NCBI RefSeq assembly: GCF_017368815.1
Contig: NZ_JAFNME010000010.1
Location: 1 to 64,000 of the forward strand
Source: Comamonas denitrificans
GTDB lineage: Bacteria; Pseudomonadota; Gammaproteobacteria; Burkholderiales; Burkholderiaceae_C
Direction: 5' to 3'
DNA length: 64,000 nt
The notes below the pieces were generated by a model. It was given only the letters and a program-made list of their open reading frames with translations, was not told the origin of the DNA and did no database searches. The position numbers and the translations under genes were made by a program. Positions 53,812-64,000 of this stretch are shown in pieces (within the stretch, counting starts at the first letter, position 1; the number at the start of each line of letters is the position of its first letter).

Positions 53812-55854
53812 TTATGGGCGCTGGGCGGCTGCAAAAGGCTGGCGTTGCTCCCACCAGGCCAGCACCTGCTGCACGGCTTGTTCAATCGTGCGTTCGGCGT
53901 GGTTGTCCCAGTGCAAAGCATCCTCGGCGGGCTTTAAGGGCGCTGCGCTGCGCTGCATATCGCGGGCATCGCGCGCCTGAAGGTCTGCCAAAAGGTCGGC
54001 AATATTAGCAGAAAGACCTTTATCTATCAACTGTTTAAAGCGCCTTTCTGCACGGCATTGAGCGCTGGCGCTCAAGTACACCTTCAGCGCTGCATCGGGG
54101 AAGATGACCGTGCCCATGTCGCGCCCGTCGGCCACCAGGCCAGGCAAGCGGCGAAAATCGCGCTGCAATTGTAGTAGCGCTTGGCGCACAGCAGGAAAGG
54201 CTGAAACGCGTGAAGCATTCATACCAGCGGCTTCGGTGCGAATGGCCAGGCTGATGTCTTCGGCCCCGAGGAGTACGCGCTGGTCCGGGGTAAAAACAAT
54301 GTGCAGTGTGGCGACCAGATCGGCAATTTGCTGGGCGTGCGCCGCTTCCAAAGGAATGCCGGCCCGGGTGGCGGCCAAGCCGGCAATGCGGTAGAGCGCC
54401 CCCGAGTCGAGCAAGGCAAACCCCAGACGCTGGGCCACCAAACTGGCCACCGTGCCTTTGCCCGAGGCGGTGGGGCCATCAATGCAGATGACCGGGGCCG
54501 GGACGCTGGGCTGCACCAGGGTGAACAGGGCCTCAAAATAATCGGGGAAGGTTTTGGCCACGCATTGGGGGTCTTCAATGCGCACGGGCAGGCCCGCCGG
54601 ATTAAAGGCCGCAAGCGAAAAGCACATGGCCACGCGGTGGTCGTCGTAGGTGTGGATGCTGGCGGCTTGCCAGTCTTGCACCGACGCCGGGGGGGTGATG
54701 CGGATGAAGTCGGCCCCTTCTTCCACCGTAGCACCCAATTTGCGCAGTTCGCAGGCCATGGCGGCGATGCGGTCGGTCTCTTTGACGCGCCAGCTGGCGA
54801 TGTTGCGCAAGGTGGTGGTGCCATCGGCGTACAAGGCCATGGCGGCCAGGGTCATGGCCGCGTCGGGGATGTGGTTGCAATCGAGATCAATGGCTTTGAG
54901 TGGCCACGCGCCCCGCTGCACTTGCAGCCAATTGGGGCCGCCGGTGACCACCGCGCCCATGGCTTGGGCGGCTTCAGCGAAGCGGATGTCGCCCTGGATC
55001 GAGTCCAGCCCAACGCCTTCGATTTTGATGCTTTTTTGGCCATTATCGCCCGTGGCTATTGCGCCTAATGCTATGAAATAGCTGGCCGATGAGGCATCTG
55101 CCTCGACATGAATGGCTCCGGGCGATTGGTAGTGGCTGCCCGCTGGGATGACAAAGCGCTGCCAGCCGTGGTTTTCCACGCGGATGCCAAAACGCGCCAG
55201 CAATTCCAGGGTGATGTGGATGTAGGGCTTGGAAATCAGCTCTCCTTGCACGTCGATGGTGATGGCTTGCGTGCGTGCCAGCAGGGGCAGTGCCATGAGC
55301 AGCGAGGTCAAAAACTGGCTGGAGACATCGCCGCGCACGCGGATGGGTGCAGCCAAATGGGCGGCAAAGTCGGGGTGGCCGATTTTCAGCGGCGGGTAGC
55401 CTGGGGTGCCCAGGTAGTCAATCTGGCAGCCCAATTGGCGCAGGGCATCGACCAGATCGCCAATGGGGCGCTCATACATGCGCGCGATGCCGGTCATTTC
55501 AAACTGACCGCCCAGCACCGCCAAGGCGGCCGTCAAGGGGCGCATGGCGGTGCCGGCGTTGCCTAAAAACAGCGTGGCTGCGGCATCGGCCGGCAACGCA
55601 CCGCCCAGTCCGGTGATGTGCAATGGCTGGCCCGGTGTGACTTGGCCGGGGGTGATGGTGCAGCCCAGGGCGTGCAGGGCATCAAGCATGACCCGCGTGT
55701 CGTCCGAGTCGAGCAGGTCGTGCAGCACGGTGGTGCCGTGGCTGAGTGCGGCCAGCAAAAGGACGCGGTTGGAGATGCTTTTGGAGCCGGGCAGCTGCAC
55801 GCAGCCGTGGGCGCTGGCCAGGTGGGGCAGGTCAAGAAATGCGGTGGTAAACAT
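53812..55854 (-). CDS. aroA-cmk: Bifunctional EPSP synthase / cytidylate kinase fusion
   Basis: One 680-residue protein joining two normally separate enzymes. The N-terminal AroA part (about 1-445) makes 5-enolpyruvylshikimate-3-phosphate: [45 protein letters not shown]. The C-terminal Cmk part (about 450-670) phosphorylates CMP/d[21 protein letters not shown] and [15 protein letters not shown]. The linker is short (about [10 protein letters not shown]). The start ATG at 55854 follows the tyrA stop by 4 bases. Both active sites look intact. I recall this fusion from other Comamonadaceae. Confidence 0.95.
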   Translation of the reverse strand: MFTTAFLDLPHLASAHGCVQLPGSKSISNRVLLLAALSHGTTVLHDLLDSDDTRVMLDALHALGCTITPGQVTPGQPLHITGLGGALPADAAATLFLGNAGTAMRPLTAALAVLGGQFEMTGIARMYERPIGDLVDALRQLGCQIDYLGTPGYPPLKIGHPDFAAHLAAPIRVRGDVSSQFLTSLLMALPLLARTQAITIDVQGELISKPYIHITLELLARFGIRVENHGWQRFVIPAGSHYQSPGAIHVEADASSASYFIALGAIATGDNGQKSIKIEGVGLDSIQGDIRFAEAAQAMGAVVTGGPNWLQVQRGAWPLKAIDLDCNHIPDAAMTLAAMALYADGTTTLRNIASWRVKETDRIAAMACELRKLGATVEEGADFIRITPPASVQDWQAASIHTYDDHRVAMCFSLAAFNPAGLPVRIEDPQCVAKTFPDYFEALFTLVQPSVPAPVICIDGPTASGKGTVASLVAQRLGFALLDSGALYRIAGLAATRAGIPLEAAHAQQIADLVATLHIVFTPDQRVLLGAEDISLAIRTEAAGMNASRVSAFPAVRQALLQLQRDFRRLPGLVADGRDMGTVIFPDAALKVYLSASAQCRAERRFKQLIDKGLSANIADLLADLQARDARDMQRSAAPLKPAEDALHWDNHAERTIEQAVQQVLAWWEQRQPFAAAQRP

Positions 55855-55858
55855 GCCG

Positions 55859-56731
55859 TTAGTCTTTTTTCGGGGCCGCAAAGCATTGGCTGCGGGCGGC
55901 GCTGGCGTGCTCGATCATGCTTTCGAGGGCGGCGGTGTCGTTGGCTTGCAAGGCGGCTTCAAAAGCCTGCAAGGCGTGGCGGTAGTGCTGCAGCTGGCTG
56001 AGCACTTCTTCCTGGTTGGCGTGCAGAATGTCGCGCCACACTTTGGCATCGGCAGCGGCAATGCGGGTGAAATCTTTGAACCCGGGGCCGGCCAGCTGCA
56101 GGTAATCCTCGCCATGCAGTTGCCCGGTGATGCTGTGCATCATGGCAAAGGCCAACAGGTGGGGCAGGTGGCTGACGGCGGCAAAGGCCGCATCGTGCGC
56201 CTGCGGGCTCATGGTGCTGACCTCGCAGCCCAGGGCCAACCACAGCAGCTGGGCTTTGTGCAGTTGGGCGGTCAAGGTGCGCTCAGTGGGCGTGATGACC
56301 ACTTTGGCCCCCCGGTACAGATTGGCATCGGCGTGCTCAACCCCGGCCAACTCTTTGCCGGTAATGGGGTGGGCGGGAATAAAGCTGCCCAAGCGTGACC
56401 CCAGGGCGCTGCGCGCGGCGCTGACGACATCGGCTTTGGTGGAGCCGACATCCATGACCAGCATTTGCGGGGTGATCAAGTGCTTGATGGATTTGAGGGT
56501 GCGCTCGGTGGCCGCAACCGGTACGGCCAGCAAAACGATGTCGGCCCCGGCCACGGCCAGCAGGGCCGAGGGCGCTTCAACATCGATCACGCCCATTTTG
56601 CGGGCGCGTTCGGTGGTGGAGGGTGATTTGCTGTAGCCGACCACGCGCTTGACCAAGCCGGCTTGCTTCAAGGCCAGCGCAAACGAGCCGCCCATCAAGC
56701 CGCAGCCAATCAAACCCAGTTGTTCAAACAT
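55859..56731 (-). CDS. tyrA: Prephenate dehydrogenase
   Basis: NAD-dependent conversion of prephenate to 4-hydroxyphenylpyruvate for tyrosine. The 290-residue protein has an N-terminal Rossmann motif [20 protein letters not shown], then [10 protein letters not shown] and [18 protein letters not shown]. There is no chorismate mutase or ACT domain. It lies between pheA and aroA-cmk, completing the aromatic block. Confidence 0.93.
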   Translation of the reverse strand: MFEQLGLIGCGLMGGSFALALKQAGLVKRVVGYSKSPSTTERARKMGVIDVEAPSALLAVAGADIVLLAVPVAATERTLKSIKHLITPQMLVMDVGSTKADVVSAARSALGSRLGSFIPAHPITGKELAGVEHADANLYRGAKVVITPTERTLTAQLHKAQLLWLALGCEVSTMSPQAHDAAFAAVSHLPHLLAFAMMHSITGQLHGEDYLQLAGPGFKDFTRIAAADAKVWRDILHANQEEVLSQLQHYRHALQAFEAALQANDTAALESMIEHASAARSQCFAAPKKD

Positions 56732-56759
56732 TGGTGTCTTCCTTTACGCATTGCGCCGT

Positions 56760-57860
56760 TCAGGCCGCCACCGGGTAGGTGCCCAGTTGTTTGTAGAAGG
56801 CGCTCAGGTGCTGCAGCTCTTGCAGTGCCTGGGCGACATGGGGGTGGGCAGGGTGGCCTTCGATGTCGATGTAAAAGTAATACTCCCACTGGCCGGTGCG
56901 CGCCGGGCGCGATTCAAAACGCGTCATCGAAACGCCGTGCTTTTTCAGTGGCACCAATAAATCATGGACGGCACCGGGGCGATTGGGCACCGAGATGATC
57001 AGGCTGGTGCAGTCTTTGGCCGACGGCGCAGGCGTGGGCAGGGTGTGCGGCAGGCAAATGATGGCAAAGCGCGTGCGGTTGTAAGCCTGGTCCTGGATGG
57101 CGTGGCTGACGATGTGCAGGCCAAACTGCTGCGCTGCGCGCTCACCGGCAATGGCGGCCCAGCCAGGGTGCAAGGCGGCCAGGCGGGCCCCTTCTGCATT
57201 GCTCTCGACCGGGCGGCGCTCGGCATCGGGCAGGTGCTTGGACAGCCAAGCTTGGCATTGCGCCAGCGCTTGGGGGTGGGCGACGACGACCTCGATGTCT
57301 TGCAGGCTGTTGGTCGAGCGCATCAGGTTGTGGCGCACCAGCAGGCTGACCTCGCCCACGATGTGGCAAGGGGTGTGCAGCAGCATGTCGAGCGAGCGGG
57401 TGACCACGCCCTCGGTGGAGTTTTCAATGCCCACCACGCCGTACTGGGCACTGCCGGCGGCGGTGGCATGAAACACCTCTTCAAAGCTGTTGCAGTACAT
57501 GAAGTTGGCCGCGCCGCCAAAGTATTCGATGGCCGCCTGCTCGCAAAAAGTGCCCTCCGGCCCGAGCACCGCCACGCGCTGGGGCGACTCCAGGGCCAGG
57601 CAGGCGGACATGATTTCGCGCCAGATGGCGGCCACATGCGTGCCTTTGAGCGGCCCGGGGTTGGCAGTTTTGATCTTCTCAATCACCTGGGCCACGCGGT
57701 CGGGGCGAAAGAAGGTGGAGCCTTCGCGCTTCTTCACCTCGCCCACCTGCTCGGCCACACGGGCACGCTGGTTGAGCAGGTGCAGCAGCTGGTGATCGAG
57801 GCTGTCAATTTGGTCGCGCAACTGGGCCAATTCGGGGCTGGCTTGGGGGGTGATGCTCAT
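56760..57860 (-). CDS. pheA: Chorismate mutase / prephenate dehydratase
   Basis: P-protein of phenylalanine synthesis. The 366-residue protein has a mutase domain (about 1-90; LRDQIDSLDHQLLHLLNQRA), a dehydratase domain (VAVLGPEGTFCEQAAIEYFG, GVVGIENSTEGVVTRSLD) and a C-terminal ACT domain (SLIISVPNRPGAVHDLL, with the ESRP motif) for feedback control by phenylalanine. It is upstream of tyrA with a 28-base gap. Confidence 0.95.
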   Translation of the reverse strand: MSITPQASPELAQLRDQIDSLDHQLLHLLNQRARVAEQVGEVKKREGSTFFRPDRVAQVIEKIKTANPGPLKGTHVAAIWREIMSACLALESPQRVAVLGPEGTFCEQAAIEYFGGAANFMYCNSFEEVFHATAAGSAQYGVVGIENSTEGVVTRSLDMLLHTPCHIVGEVSLLVRHNLMRSTNSLQDIEVVVAHPQALAQCQAWLSKHLPDAERRPVESNAEGARLAALHPGWAAIAGERAAQQFGLHIVSHAIQDQAYNRTRFAIICLPHTLPTPAPSAKDCTSLIISVPNRPGAVHDLLVPLKKHGVSMTRFESRPARTGQWEYYFYIDIEGHPAHPHVAQALQELQHLSAFYKQLGTYPVAA

Positions 57861-57877
57861 GGTGTCTCTTTTGTTAT

Positions 57878-57953
57878 AGCTGTTAGCGCTGATAAATAGG
57901 CGTTTTATGGGCTGATTGACTGTGAAAGCAGCTATTTATCAGCGCAAATAGCT
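57878..57953. repeat. Dispersed palindromic repeat, copy E
   Basis: Arms of 22 bp (57878-57899 and 57932-57953, beginning AGCTGTTAGCGCTGATAAAT) pair at 20 of 22 positions. Located between serC and pheA. The AGCTGTTAGCGCT part recurs inside moeA (27677-27689). Confidence 0.85.
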
Positions 57954-57968
57954 TCTGTAATGAAGGTT

Positions 57969-59075
57969 TTAAGCGCTGGTGCGCTCGAACTCTTGCATAA
58001 AGGCAATCAGGGCCTGCACGCCTGCCATGGGCATGGCGTTGTAGAGGCTGGCGCGCATGCCGCCCACCGATTTGTGGCCTTTGAGCTGCAGCAGCCCGGC
58101 GGCTTTGGCACCGGCCAGAAAGGCTTCGTTGCGGCTGGCATCGCGCAGCTGGAAGGGGATGTTCATGCGCGAGCGCCAGGCCGGGTCGATGGCATTGACG
58201 TACAGCTGCGAGCCGTCCACATAGTCATAAAAGCGCTGGGCCTTGGCGATGTTGCGCTGCTCCATGGCGGCGATGCCGGTCAGCTCGCCCTCGCGCTGGC
58301 GCTTGAGCCACTGAAAGGTCAGACCCGCCATGTAGATGCCCCAGGTTGGCGGGGTGTTGAACATGGAGTGGTTGTCGGCCACGGTTTTAAAGTCAAACGC
58401 GCTGGGCGTAATCGGCAGGGCGTGGCCCAGCAGGTCTTCGCGCACGACCACGATGGTCAGCCCTGCGGGGCCGATGTTTTTCTGCGCCCCGCCAAAGGCC
58501 AGGCCAACGCGGCTCCAATCCACCGGGCGCGAGGCGACGTGCGAGGAAAAATCAATCACCAGCGGCGCATCGCAGCCCAGGGCTCGCAGGTCGGGCAGTT
58601 CGTGAAATTCCACGCCGTCAATGGTTTCATTGCTGCAAATGTGAACGTAGGCCGGGTTGCTGGACAGCTGCCAGTCCTTTGGGGCCACGGGGCGGGTAAA
58701 GCCGCTGTCCTTGCCGCTGGCGGCCAAGTGTGGCTGCGCGTATTTGGCCGCCTCTTTGAAGGATTTTTGGCTCCAGCTACCGGTCACGACAAAGTCCACC
58801 ACGCCAGCGCGCGAGAGGTTCATGGGCACGATGGCGTTTTCGGCAATGCCGCCGCCTTGCATGAACAGGATTTTGAAGTGGGCCGGAATGGCCAACAGTT
58901 CGCGCACATCGGCTTCAGCGGTTTCGTAGATGCTGATGAACTCTTTGCCCCGGTGGCTCATCTCCATCACACCCATGCCGCAGCCATGCCAATCGAGCAT
59001 TTCTGCAGCCGCTTGCTGCAAGACTTCTTCAGGGATGGCGGCGGGGCCAGCAGAAAAGTTAAAGGGGCGGTTCAT
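57969..59075 (-). CDS. serC: Phosphoserine aminotransferase
   Basis: PLP enzyme converting 3-phosphohydroxypyruvate to phosphoserine; also used in pyridoxine synthesis. The 368-residue protein begins [18 protein letters not shown]. The PLP-lysine motif is [20 protein letters not shown], and [15 protein letters not shown] and [18 protein letters not shown] are present. It is downstream of gyrA and upstream of pheA, the common proteobacterial gyrA-serC-pheA order. Confidence 0.95.
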   Translation of the reverse strand: MNRPFNFSAGPAAIPEEVLQQAAAEMLDWHGCGMGVMEMSHRGKEFISIYETAEADVRELLAIPAHFKILFMQGGGIAENAIVPMNLSRAGVVDFVVTGSWSQKSFKEAAKYAQPHLAASGKDSGFTRPVAPKDWQLSSNPAYVHICSNETIDGVEFHELPDLRALGCDAPLVIDFSSHVASRPVDWSRVGLAFGGAQKNIGPAGLTIVVVREDLLGHALPITPSAFDFKTVADNHSMFNTPPTWGIYMAGLTFQWLKRQREGELTGIAAMEQRNIAKAQRFYDYVDGSQLYVNAIDPAWRSRMNIPFQLRDASRNEAFLAGAKAAGLLQLKGHKSVGGMRASLYNAMPMAGVQALIAFMQEFERTSA

Positions 59076-59132
59076 TTTTATCAGATCAAAAGTGGTTAAA
59101 ACCTAGGTGGTGCAAGCGCAAAGTGCTCTTAT

Positions 59133-61886
59133 TTATTCTTCAGCCGTAGTCTCGGGGCTGCCTGCCGCACTGTTGCTTTGGGTGGTGTCAGCATCTGCCT
59201 GGGCATCGCTGCCTGCATCGCTTTCAACATCGTTTTCGGCATCGTTCACGGCATCATTTTCCGCAATGCGCTGCAAACCGGAGAGCTTGGCCCCTGCGTC
59301 CAAATTCATCAGCGTCACGCCCTGGGTGGCGCGGCCCATTTCACGGATTTCGGCCACGCGGGTGCGCACCAGCACGCCGGTGTCGGTAATCAGCATGATT
59401 TCATCCTCGGGGGCGACCAAGGTGGCGGCGACCACTTTGCCGTTGCGCTCGGACTGCTGGATGGCAATCATCCCCTTGGTGCCCCGGCCGTGGCGCGTGT
59501 ATTCGCGGATGTGGGTGCGCTTGCCGTAGCCGTTTTCGGTGGCGGTCAGCACGCTTTGGGCGTTGCTGTCGGGCGAGGTAGCGTCGAGGGTGTCTGGCGT
59601 GGCCGGCACTTCTTCGCTGGCATCGGCCACCAGCAGGGCGATGACGCTTTGGCCTTCGTCAATATTCATGCCGCGCACGCCCCGGGCATTGCGGCCCATG
59701 GGGCGCACATCGTTTTCGTCAAAGCGCACGGCCTTGCCACCGTCGCTGAACAGCATCACATCGTGCTTGCCGTCGGTCAGCGCCGCGCCAATCAGGTAGT
59801 CGCCTTCGTCCAAGCCGACGGCGATGATGCCCACCTTGCGCGGGTTGGAAAATTCGGACAGCGCCGTTTTCTTCACCGTGCCCATGCTGGTGGCCATGAA
59901 GATGTAGTGGTCTTCCGGGAAGTTGCGCATCTCGCCGGTCAGCGGCAGCACCACGTTGATTTTTTCGCCTTCCTGCAGCGGGAACATGTTCACGATGGGC
60001 CGCCCGCGCGAGTTGCGCGAACCGGCGGGCACTTCCCACACCTTGAGCCAGTACAGCCGCCCCCGGTTGGAGAAGCACAAAATCCAGTCGTGCGTGTTGG
60101 CGATAAAGAGCTGGTCGATCCAGTCATCCTCTTTGGTTGCCGTGGCCTGCTTGCCGCGCCCGCCACGCTTTTGCGCGCGGTATTCGCTCAACGGCTGGCT
60201 CTTGATGTAGCCGGTGTGGCTAAGGGTGACCACCATGTCGGTGGGCGTGATCAGGTCTTCGGTCGAGAGGTCTTGCGCACTGTGCTCGATGGTGGAGCGG
60301 CGCGCGCCCAGCTTGGTTTGGCCAAACTCGGTTTTCAGCGCAGTCAGCTCATCGCCGATGATGGTGGAGACACGCCCAGGCTTGGCCAAGATGTCCAGCA
60401 AGTCTTCAATGACCGCCATGATGTCTTTGTATTCGGCGACGATTTTGTCCTGCTCCAGGCCAGTCAGGCGCTGCAGGCGCATTTGCAAAATCTCTTGCGC
60501 TTGGGTGTCGGACAGGCGGTACAGACCATCGTCTTGCATGCCCAATTCTGCTTCCAAGCCTTCCGGGCGGTAATCGTCAGCATTGACCACGCCGCCATCC
60601 GTGTTGGTGCGGGTCAGCATCTCGCGCACCAGCTGGCTGTCCCAACGCCGGTTCATCAGCTCGGCTTTGGCCACAGGGGGCGTGGGGGCATTGCGGATGA
60701 TGGCGATGAAGTCGTCAATATTGGCCAGCGCCACCGCCAAGCCTTCCAGCACATGGCCACGCTCGCGGGCTTTGCGCAGCTCAAATACGGTGCGGCGGGT
60801 GACCACTTCGCGGCGATGCTGCAGGAAAACGGAGATCAAGTCCTTCAAATTGCACAGGCGCGGCTGGCCGTCGATCAGGGCCACCATGTTCATGCCGAAG
60901 GTGTCTTGCAGCTGCGTTTGTTTGTACAGATTGTTCAGCACCACTTCGGGCACTTCGCCGCGCTTGAGCTCAATCACCAGGCGCATACCGGATTTGTCCG
61001 ATTCGTCCTGGATGTGGCTGATGCCTTCGAGCTTTTTCTCGTGCACCAGCTCGGCCATGCGCTCTTGCAGCGTTTTTTTATTCACCTGGTAGGGCAGCTC
61101 ATCGACGATGATGGCCTGGCGCTGGCCCCGGTCAATGTCCTCGAAGTGCACCTTGGCCCGCATCACCACGCGGCCACGGCCGGTGCGGTAGCCGTCCTTG
61201 ACACCCTGAATACCGTAAATGATCCCGGCGGTAGGGAAGTCTGGGGCGGGAATGATTTCCATCAGCTCGTCAATCGATGCCTCTGGCGTGTGCAGTAGGT
61301 GCAGGCAAGCATCGACCACTTCATTCAAGTTGTGCGGCGGAATGTTGGTGGCCATCCCCACCGCAATACCCGAGCTGCCATTGACCAGCAGGCTGGGCAA
61401 GCGGGCGGGCAACACCAGGGGCTCGTTTTCGCTGCCGTCGTAGTTGGGGCCAAAGTCCACGGTCTGTTTGTCGATGTCGGCCAGCATTTCGTGGGCAATT
61501 TTCGACAGGCGAATTTCCGTGTAACGCATCGCTGCCGCGTTATCACCATCGACCGAGCCGAAGTTGCCCTGGCCATCGACCAGCATGTGGCGCAGCGAAA
61601 AATCCTGCGCCATGCGCACGATGGTGTCGTACACCGCTGTGTCGCCGTGCGGGTGGTATTTACCAATCACGTCACCGACGATACGTGCCGATTTTTTGTA
61701 CGGGCGATTCCAATCGTTGTTCAGCTCGTGCATGGCAAACAGCACCCGCCGATGCACCGGTTTTAAGCCGTCGCGTGCATCGGGCAGGGCCCGCCCCACA
61801 ATCACACTCATGGCGTAGTCGAGGTAGCTGCGGCGCATCTCCTCTTCAAGGCTGATCGGTAGGGTTTCTTTGGCAAACTGGGTCAT
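59133..61886 (-). CDS. gyrA: DNA gyrase subunit A
   Basis: Breakage-reunion subunit of gyrase. The 917-residue protein has the N-terminal core, catalytic tyrosine in [11 protein letters not shown], and a beta-pinwheel C-terminal domain with the GyrA-box (QKRGGRGKQ). The quinolone-resistance region reads [20 protein letters not shown], with threonine where E. coli has Ser83 and the usual Asp87 kept. The C-terminus ends in a long acidic tail rich in Asn, Asp, Glu and Ser. It is divergent from ompA. Confidence 0.97.
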   Translation of the reverse strand: MTQFAKETLPISLEEEMRRSYLDYAMSVIVGRALPDARDGLKPVHRRVLFAMHELNNDWNRPYKKSARIVGDVIGKYHPHGDTAVYDTIVRMAQDFSLRHMLVDGQGNFGSVDGDNAAAMRYTEIRLSKIAHEMLADIDKQTVDFGPNYDGSENEPLVLPARLPSLLVNGSSGIAVGMATNIPPHNLNEVVDACLHLLHTPEASIDELMEIIPAPDFPTAGIIYGIQGVKDGYRTGRGRVVMRAKVHFEDIDRGQRQAIIVDELPYQVNKKTLQERMAELVHEKKLEGISHIQDESDKSGMRLVIELKRGEVPEVVLNNLYKQTQLQDTFGMNMVALIDGQPRLCNLKDLISVFLQHRREVVTRRTVFELRKARERGHVLEGLAVALANIDDFIAIIRNAPTPPVAKAELMNRRWDSQLVREMLTRTNTDGGVVNADDYRPEGLEAELGMQDDGLYRLSDTQAQEILQMRLQRLTGLEQDKIVAEYKDIMAVIEDLLDILAKPGRVSTIIGDELTALKTEFGQTKLGARRSTIEHSAQDLSTEDLITPTDMVVTLSHTGYIKSQPLSEYRAQKRGGRGKQATATKEDDWIDQLFIANTHDWILCFSNRGRLYWLKVWEVPAGSRNSRGRPIVNMFPLQEGEKINVVLPLTGEMRNFPEDHYIFMATSMGTVKKTALSEFSNPRKVGIIAVGLDEGDYLIGAALTDGKHDVMLFSDGGKAVRFDENDVRPMGRNARGVRGMNIDEGQSVIALLVADASEEVPATPDTLDATSPDSNAQSVLTATENGYGKRTHIREYTRHGRGTKGMIAIQQSERNGKVVAATLVAPEDEIMLITDTGVLVRTRVAEIREMGRATQGVTLMNLDAGAKLSGLQRIAENDAVNDAENDVESDAGSDAQADADTTQSNSAAGSPETTAEE

Positions 61887-62118
61887 GGACGGCTTCTAGT
61901 TATGCTGAGGCAGCGAAACAGTTAATTCTAGAGGGAATAGACTGTTGCTGGAGGGCCACACATTTTTAAGAATGTTTAAGCGCTGGGCATTTACCGCCAG
62001 CTGGCATCTGTATTTTTAGGCATCGTGTGGCACAATTCCAAACAGCGCTCGCTAGTGGTGGTCATTGGCGACGTTTACGAATTTCGCGAATAGCGGCTTT
62101 ATCCCAAAGAGGAGAATC

Positions 62119-62721
62119 ATGAAGAAACTCAACAAAGTGGCGATTTTGTTTGCTGGTGCAGCCCTGGCTACGGCCGCTGGCGCTCAGTCCATCGATAACT
62201 GGAAAAACGGCACCAACGAACTGGTCTGGAAAAACGGTACCAATGAATTGTGCTGGCGCGATGCCAACTGGACACCTGCTACAGCCGCTCCTGGCTGCGA
62301 TGGTGCACTGCAAGTTGCCGCTGCCCCAGCAGCTGCACCTGCTGCTGCCGCTGCGCCTGTCGCTGCTGCTTCCAAAGTGACTTTTGCTGCTGATGCGTTC
62401 TTTGACTTTGACAAGGCTGTTCTCAAGCCCGCAGGCAAAGCCAAGCTGGACGAAGTGGCCAACAAAATTGGTGGCATCAACCTGGAAGTGATCATTGCTG
62501 TGGGGCACACTGACTCGGTTGGCTCGGATGCTTACAACCAAAAACTGTCTGTGCGTCGCGCTGAAGCTGTGAAAGCCTACTTGGTGAACAAAGGCGTTGA
62601 TAAAGCACGCGTGTACACCGAAGGCAAGGGAGAATCCCAGCCTGTGGCCGACAACAAGACCAAAGAAGGTCGTGCAAAAAATCGTCGCGTAGAAATCGAA
62701 GTGGTTGGCACTGCCAAGTAA
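62119..62721 (+). CDS. OmpA family outer-membrane protein
   Basis: A 200-residue outer-membrane/peptidoglycan-binding protein. A signal peptide (MKKLNKVAILFAGAALATAA-GA) is followed by a short N-terminal part with a tandem WKNGTNEL repeat and two cysteines. An Ala/Pro-rich linker and an OmpA C-terminal domain (FDFDKAVLKPAGKAKLDEVA, HTDSVGSDAYNQKLSVRRAE, GRAKNRRVEIEV) follow. There is no 8-strand barrel, so it is shorter than enteric OmpA. AAGAGGAG stands before the ATG. A strong terminator follows. Confidence 0.92.
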   Translation: MKKLNKVAILFAGAALATAAGAQSIDNWKNGTNELVWKNGTNELCWRDANWTPATAAPGCDGALQVAAAPAAAPAAAAAPVAAASKVTFAADAFFDFDKAVLKPAGKAKLDEVANKIGGINLEVIIAVGHTDSVGSDAYNQKLSVRRAEAVKAYLVNKGVDKARVYTEGKGESQPVADNKTKEGRAKNRRVEIEVVGTAK

Positions 62722-62739
62722 TAACCCCTATGATTCGCT

Positions 62740-62769
62740 AAAAAAGCCCCGGTAACGGGGCTTTTTTTT
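62740..62769 (+). terminator. Terminator after the OmpA-family gene
   Basis: GCCCCG (62746-62751) and CGGGGC (62756-62761) pair around GTAA, followed by eight T residues. The preceding A-run (62740-62745) makes it potentially bidirectional. Confidence 0.92.
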
Positions 62770-62800
62770 ATCATCTTTAAGCTGTTTTTTTAGTCCTGCC

Positions 62801-63517
62801 ATGACTGCACCTATGAATGTTGATCCCGCTGAATTAGAGAAATTTTCTGCCTTAGCCCATCACTGGTGGGATCCAGAAAGTGAATTTAAACCACTGCACC
62901 AAATGAATCCTTTGCGCTTAGGGTGGATTGATCAAATTGCAGGGCTGAAGGATAAAAAAATAGTGGATATTGGCTGCGGCGGCGGTATTTTGGCCGATGC
63001 CATGGCACGTAGCGGTGCAGCAGAAGTGCTGGGCGTTGATCTGGCCAAAAAATCCTTGCAAGTAGCACAACTGCATGCACTAGAAGCAGGTACCCCGCAC
63101 ATTGCGTATCGCGAGATTTCTGCAGAGGCTTTGGCTGCCGAGCAACCTGCCGCTTTTGACATTGTGACCTGCATGGAAATGTTGGAGCACGTACCTGATC
63201 CAGCATCCGTGGTTCATGCCTGCGCCAATTTGGTCAAGCCGGGAGGCTGGGTATTTTTCTCAACATTAAATAGAAATTTGAAATCATTTGGCTTAGCCAT
63301 TGTGGCCGCAGAATATATTTTAAAAATGCTTCCTACAGGCACCCATGAATATCAGAAATTTTTACGACCTAGCGAACTGACGCGATTTTGTCGAGAGGCT
63401 GGTTTGGACGTTAAAGCCAGCTCTGGCTTGCAGTACAACCCTTTGACAGGTCGTTATTGGTTAAGCCAAGACTGCAGCGTTAATTATTTATTGGCAGCAC
63501 AGCGCCCCGTCGTATGA
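62801..63517 (+). CDS. ubiG: Ubiquinone biosynthesis O-methyltransferase
   Basis: SAM-dependent enzyme performing both O-methylations of ubiquinone synthesis. The 238-residue protein begins AELEKFSALAHHWWDPESEF, has KPLHQMNPLRLGWID, the SAM-binding motif KIVDIGCGGGILADAMARSG, and CMEMLEHVPDPASVV. The ATG at 62801 is the natural start. The stop overlaps the gph start as ATGA, a frequent ubiG-gph arrangement. Confidence 0.95.
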   Translation: MTAPMNVDPAELEKFSALAHHWWDPESEFKPLHQMNPLRLGWIDQIAGLKDKKIVDIGCGGGILADAMARSGAAEVLGVDLAKKSLQVAQLHALEAGTPHIAYREISAEALAAEQPAAFDIVTCMEMLEHVPDPASVVHACANLVKPGGWVFFSTLNRNLKSFGLAIVAAEYILKMLPTGTHEYQKFLRPSELTRFCREAGLDVKASSGLQYNPLTGRYWLSQDCSVNYLLAAQRPVV

Positions 63518-64000
63518 GTCGTTGGAGAAATATTCAAGCCGTCCTGTTCGATTTGGACGGTACCTTGCTCGATAGTGCCCCAGACTTAGCAGCGGCAGCA
63601 AATGCGTTGCGCATTCAGCGACAGCTGCTCCCACTTCCCTTGGCTCACTACCGGCCCTTTGTAGGCACCGGGGCACGTGGCATGCTTCGCTTAGCCTTGG
63701 GTATCCAGGAAACCGATCCTGAGTTTTGTGATTTAAAGGAAGCATTTTTTCAAGCGTATGAAGCTTGCATGGGCGCACATTCCAGAATTTTTCCTGGGGT
63801 GCCAGAAGTGTTGCAAGGCGTGGAGAAAAACTGCCAATCTTGGGGAATTGTCACCAACAAGATAGAACGTTTTACCAAGCCTATCGTGCAAGCAGATGAA
63901 TTACTGTCTAAAAACCAAGTTCTAGTGTGTGGCGATACCACGGCTTTTAGCAAGCCACACCCAGCCCCATTGTTGGCGGCGGCCAGCACTTTGCGAGTTG
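63514..64000 (+). CDS. gph: Phosphoglycolate phosphatase, N-terminal part
   Basis: HAD-superfamily phosphatase removing 2-phosphoglycolate formed in DNA repair or photorespiration-like metabolism. The first 162 residues are present, with the nucleophile motif VLFDLDGTLLDSAPDL at residues 10-25, FVGTGARGMLRLALG in the cap, and VTNK as motif II. The ATG at 63514 overlaps the ubiG stop. The frame is open at the end of the window. The ubiG neighbourhood favours gph over other HAD phosphatases. Confidence 0.9.
   Translation, partial: MSRWRNIQAVLFDLDGTLLDSAPDLAAAANALRIQRQLLPLPLAHYRPFVGTGARGMLRLALGIQETDPEFCDLKEAFFQAYEACMGAHSRIFPGVPEVLQGVEKNCQSWGIVTNKIERFTKPIVQADELLSKNQVLVCGDTTAFSKPHPAPLLAAASTLRV

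Overview
The window is about 64 kb of a GC-rich betaproteobacterial chromosome. Burkholderiales, probably Comamonadaceae, is the best fit: there is an AroA-Cmk fusion, a short OmpA without a barrel, gloB-yafS-rnhA and ihfB-lapA-lapB neighbourhoods, and scattered AGCTGTTTGCGCT-type palindromes in the gaps between genes. The genus cannot be fixed from the sequence alone.

Positions 1-30.4 kb are core chromosome. They hold rhlE (cut by the window edge), ettA, a DUF4124 secreted protein, an atypical SDR, a ferredoxin-type reductase, a pRiA4b ORF-3 protein, the queuosine-precursor transporter yhhQ, ppsR divergent from ppsA, a two-part Na+/solute symporter, and a cyclic-di-GMP neighbourhood (degenerate HD-GYP protein, yajQ, and a large Cache-PAS-GGDEF-EAL protein, with murB between). 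mfd, mltD, gloB, yafS-like and rnhA follow, then a moaA-mobA-moeA molybdenum-cofactor operon.

Positions 30.5-44.7 kb are an integrative mobilizable element of about 14.1 kb inserted in a tRNA-Arg(UCU) gene. A displaced tRNA 3' half lies at the left end beside a tyrosine recombinase, and the rebuilt tRNA lies at the right end. The element carries a MobF (TrwC/TraI-like) relaxase, a TrwB-like coupling protein, a ribbon-helix-helix accessory protein, a likely oriT, and a phage-like replication module (a DnaT/O-like and a lambda-P-like protein). It also has several compact operons of unknown function. No type IV secretion genes are present, so it would need a helper conjugative system. Its non-coding DNA is unusually structured: a palindromic operator over a near-consensus promoter, iterons, a hairpin leader present twice, repeated TGTCACCC boxes near both ends, a microsatellite and several terminators.

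Positions 44.7-64 kb return to core genes, mostly on the minus strand: tRNA-Thr, fbp, pepN, prfB (with its programmed +1 frameshift), the lapA-lapB LPS-control pair behind ihfB, rpsA, and an aromatic amino-acid/serine block (aroA-cmk, tyrA, pheA, serC) that ends with gyrA. On the plus strand are ompA, ubiG and the start of gph. The order gyrA-serC-pheA-tyrA-aroA/cmk-rpsA-ihfB-lapAB runs in one direction and reads as a housekeeping supercluster.
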